Below, in pieces: positions 62,041 through 64,000 of a stretch of 64,000 nucleotides of DNA. The stretch is from the NCBI RefSeq assembly GCF_039634365.2, contig NZ_CP155079.2:1922001-1986000 (forward strand). Direction: 5' to 3'. The stretch is from Mucilaginibacter sp. PAMB04168 (GTDB lineage Bacteria > Bacteroidota > Bacteroidia > Sphingobacteriales > Sphingobacteriaceae). Each line of letters starts with the position of its first letter. The stretch's first letter is position 1. Both the position numbers and the translations under genes were made by a program. The notes under the pieces are model-generated. The model searched no databases. It was given only the letters and a program-made list of their open reading frames with translations, and was not told where the DNA came from.

Positions 62041-63198
62041 ATGAGGAAATTTGTTATAGGAACACTTTTAGCGTGTGTAGGCTTAAGTGCATTTGGTCAG
62101 AAAAGGTTGCGCAGTTACCCTATAGATACCACGATGTTTGCCAGTAACGCGCACCACTGGTATGATATAAAGGACAAGCATAATGTTATTAATCCTAAAA
62201 AAAACCAGCCCAGGTACAAAGCCGATGATTTAAGAGCCATAGGCGACAATATTTTGTTATATCAAAAAAACAACGGGGGCTGGCCTAAGAACTACGATAT
62301 AATGGCCATTTTAACGGCCGGTCAGAAAGATAGCCTGCTAAAAGACAAAGATAACCTGAACACCACTTTTGATAATGGTACCAGTTACACACATGTGGCC
62401 TCGTTGGCTAGGATTTATCAGGCAACTAAATTGCAGAAGTACAGCGATGCAGCATTGGCTGGTATAAACTTTATCCTAAAAGCGCAATACGCCAATGGCG
62501 GCTGGCCACAATATTATCCGTTACAAAAAGATTATAGCCGCCACATTACCTTTAATGATGATGTGTATGTGGGGATTATGGAATTATTAAACGATATTAA
62601 AAAAAATAACGACATTTACTCATTTTTAGATGCTGAAAAACGCAAAGAGGTGGAAACTGCATTCAATAGGGGCATTGAGTGTATTTTGAATACCCAGATC
62701 AATGATTTTGGTGAAGTTACAGCCTGGTGTCAGCAGCATGATGAAGTTACATTAAAGCCAGTTTGGGCCAGGGCATTTGAGCCACCTTCTATTTGTAATG
62801 CAGAAAGCTCGGGCATTGTATTGCTGCTCATGGGTATCGACAATCCGTCTGAGCGCGTGAAAAACGCTGTTCAACAAGCAGTGCGCTGGTTTAAAGAATC
62901 GGCTATTGATGGGATAAGAGTCAAGGTTATTGCTGCCCCGGCAGATACCAGCCAGTTTACCATATCCAGAATTGACAGGGTAGTGGTGCAGGATGCTACC
63001 GCACCACCGATATGGACACGTTATTATGAACTGCAAACACACCGGCCGCTATTTTGTAACCGCGACCGCAAGGTTGTATATTCCTTAAAAGAGGTTGCAC
63101 GTGAACGCCGGTCAGGCTATGGCTGGTATACCTATAACCCGCAAAAGGTGCTGGATCGGTACCCCGAGTGGTCTAAAAAATGGGGCGTAGCTAATTAA
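62041..63198 (+). CDS. pelA: Pectate lyase, PL10 family (PelA)
   Basis: Predicted 385-residue exported lyase that cleaves polygalacturonate by beta-elimination. Signal MRKFVIGTLLACVGLSAFGQ follows the ATG at 62041; the earlier in-frame ATG at 62008 would spoil it. PL10 markers: ILLYQKNNGGWPKNYDIM, TTFDNGTSYTHVASLARIYQ, ANGGWPQYYPL, HITFNDDVYVGIMELL, ARAFEPPSICNAESSGIVLL, and the C-terminal WTRYYELQTHRPLFCNRDRK. The Asp-Asp and Arg residues in these motifs are expected to bind Ca2+ and abstract the proton. It is divergent from the M28 peptidase and convergent, one base apart, with the helicase gene. Confidence 0.92.
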   Translation: MRKFVIGTLLACVGLSAFGQKRLRSYPIDTTMFASNAHHWYDIKDKHNVINPKKNQPRYKADDLRAIGDNILLYQKNNGGWPKNYDIMAILTAGQKDSLLKDKDNLNTTFDNGTSYTHVASLARIYQATKLQKYSDAALAGINFILKAQYANGGWPQYYPLQKDYSRHITFNDDVYVGIMELLNDIKKNNDIYSFLDAEKRKEVETAFNRGIECILNTQINDFGEVTAWCQQHDEVTLKPVWARAFEPPSICNAESSGIVLLLMGIDNPSERVKNAVQQAVRWFKESAIDGIRVKVIAAPADTSQFTISRIDRVVVQDATAPPIWTRYYELQTHRPLFCNRDRKVVYSLKEVARERRSGYGWYTYNPQKVLDRYPEWSKKWGVAN

Positions 63199-63199
63199 A

Positions 63200-64000
<801 letters not shown>

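Overview
The window looks like chromosomal DNA of a Bacteroidota bacterium, most likely Sphingobacteriaceae (Mucilaginibacter/Pedobacter-like). Reasons: three SusC/SusD pairs, many lipoproteins with a short signal followed by Cys-Lys-Lys, TAnnTTTG-type -7 promoter elements, weak Shine-Dalgarno sequences, and several Bacteroidota-typical families (DUF4127, DUF4434, DUF4886, DUF5017, a NagB/PIG-L fusion). The genus is an inference. No phage, insertion sequence, integrase, CRISPR array or rRNA was seen.

Layout. 1-3500: housekeeping genes (ClC channel end, MgtE, YchF) and a tRNA-Arg(CCG). 3500-7800: a gene-poor accessory tract of small hypothetical proteins, an AlkB-like dioxygenase and several broken genes, including a frameshifted DUF4261 gene. 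7800-30240: a large polysaccharide-utilisation locus (PUL 1) for an N-acetylhexosamine-containing glycan. It holds a NagP-like importer, DUF4127, an FAD oxidoreductase, DUF1501, DUF4434, two SGNH esterases, a ROK regulator, a GH20 hexosaminidase, SusC/SusD/DUF5017, an AGE-family epimerase, a NagB/PIG-L fusion and DUF4886. 30250-41650: two histidine kinase/LuxR-type regulator pairs around two surface lipoprotein genes, small ORFs and an acyltransferase. 41890-48430: VOC protein, AraC regulator and an enzyme-less SusC/SusD/lipoprotein operon (PUL 2). 48760-52450: a tiny cationic secreted peptide, a DUF2231-Rieske fusion, and a minus-strand run ending with a HipA-like kinase/DUF3037 pair and a MOSC protein. 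53095-63198: a pectin locus (PUL 3) with SusC/SusD, a PL1-like and a PL10 pectate lyase and an M28 peptidase. The right edge cuts a DEAD-box RNA helicase.

How the genes work together. In PUL 1 the SusC/SusD pair would bind and import oligosaccharides. GH20 would release terminal HexNAc and the SGNH proteins could remove ester decorations. NagP would bring the sugar across the inner membrane, and the epimerase and the NagB/PIG-L fusion would feed it to fructose-6-phosphate, with the ROK protein as sensor. No dedicated NagA deacetylase or HexNAc kinase is visible, which makes the PIG-L domain interesting. Similar AT-rich palindromes occur in three divergent regulatory regions of this locus. Around the two histidine kinase operons, separate short motifs (GCAAAYTGGGGGAT and ATCACCC/GGGTGAT) recur and could be response-regulator sites. 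All assignments come from reading translations and motifs by eye; no database search was run.
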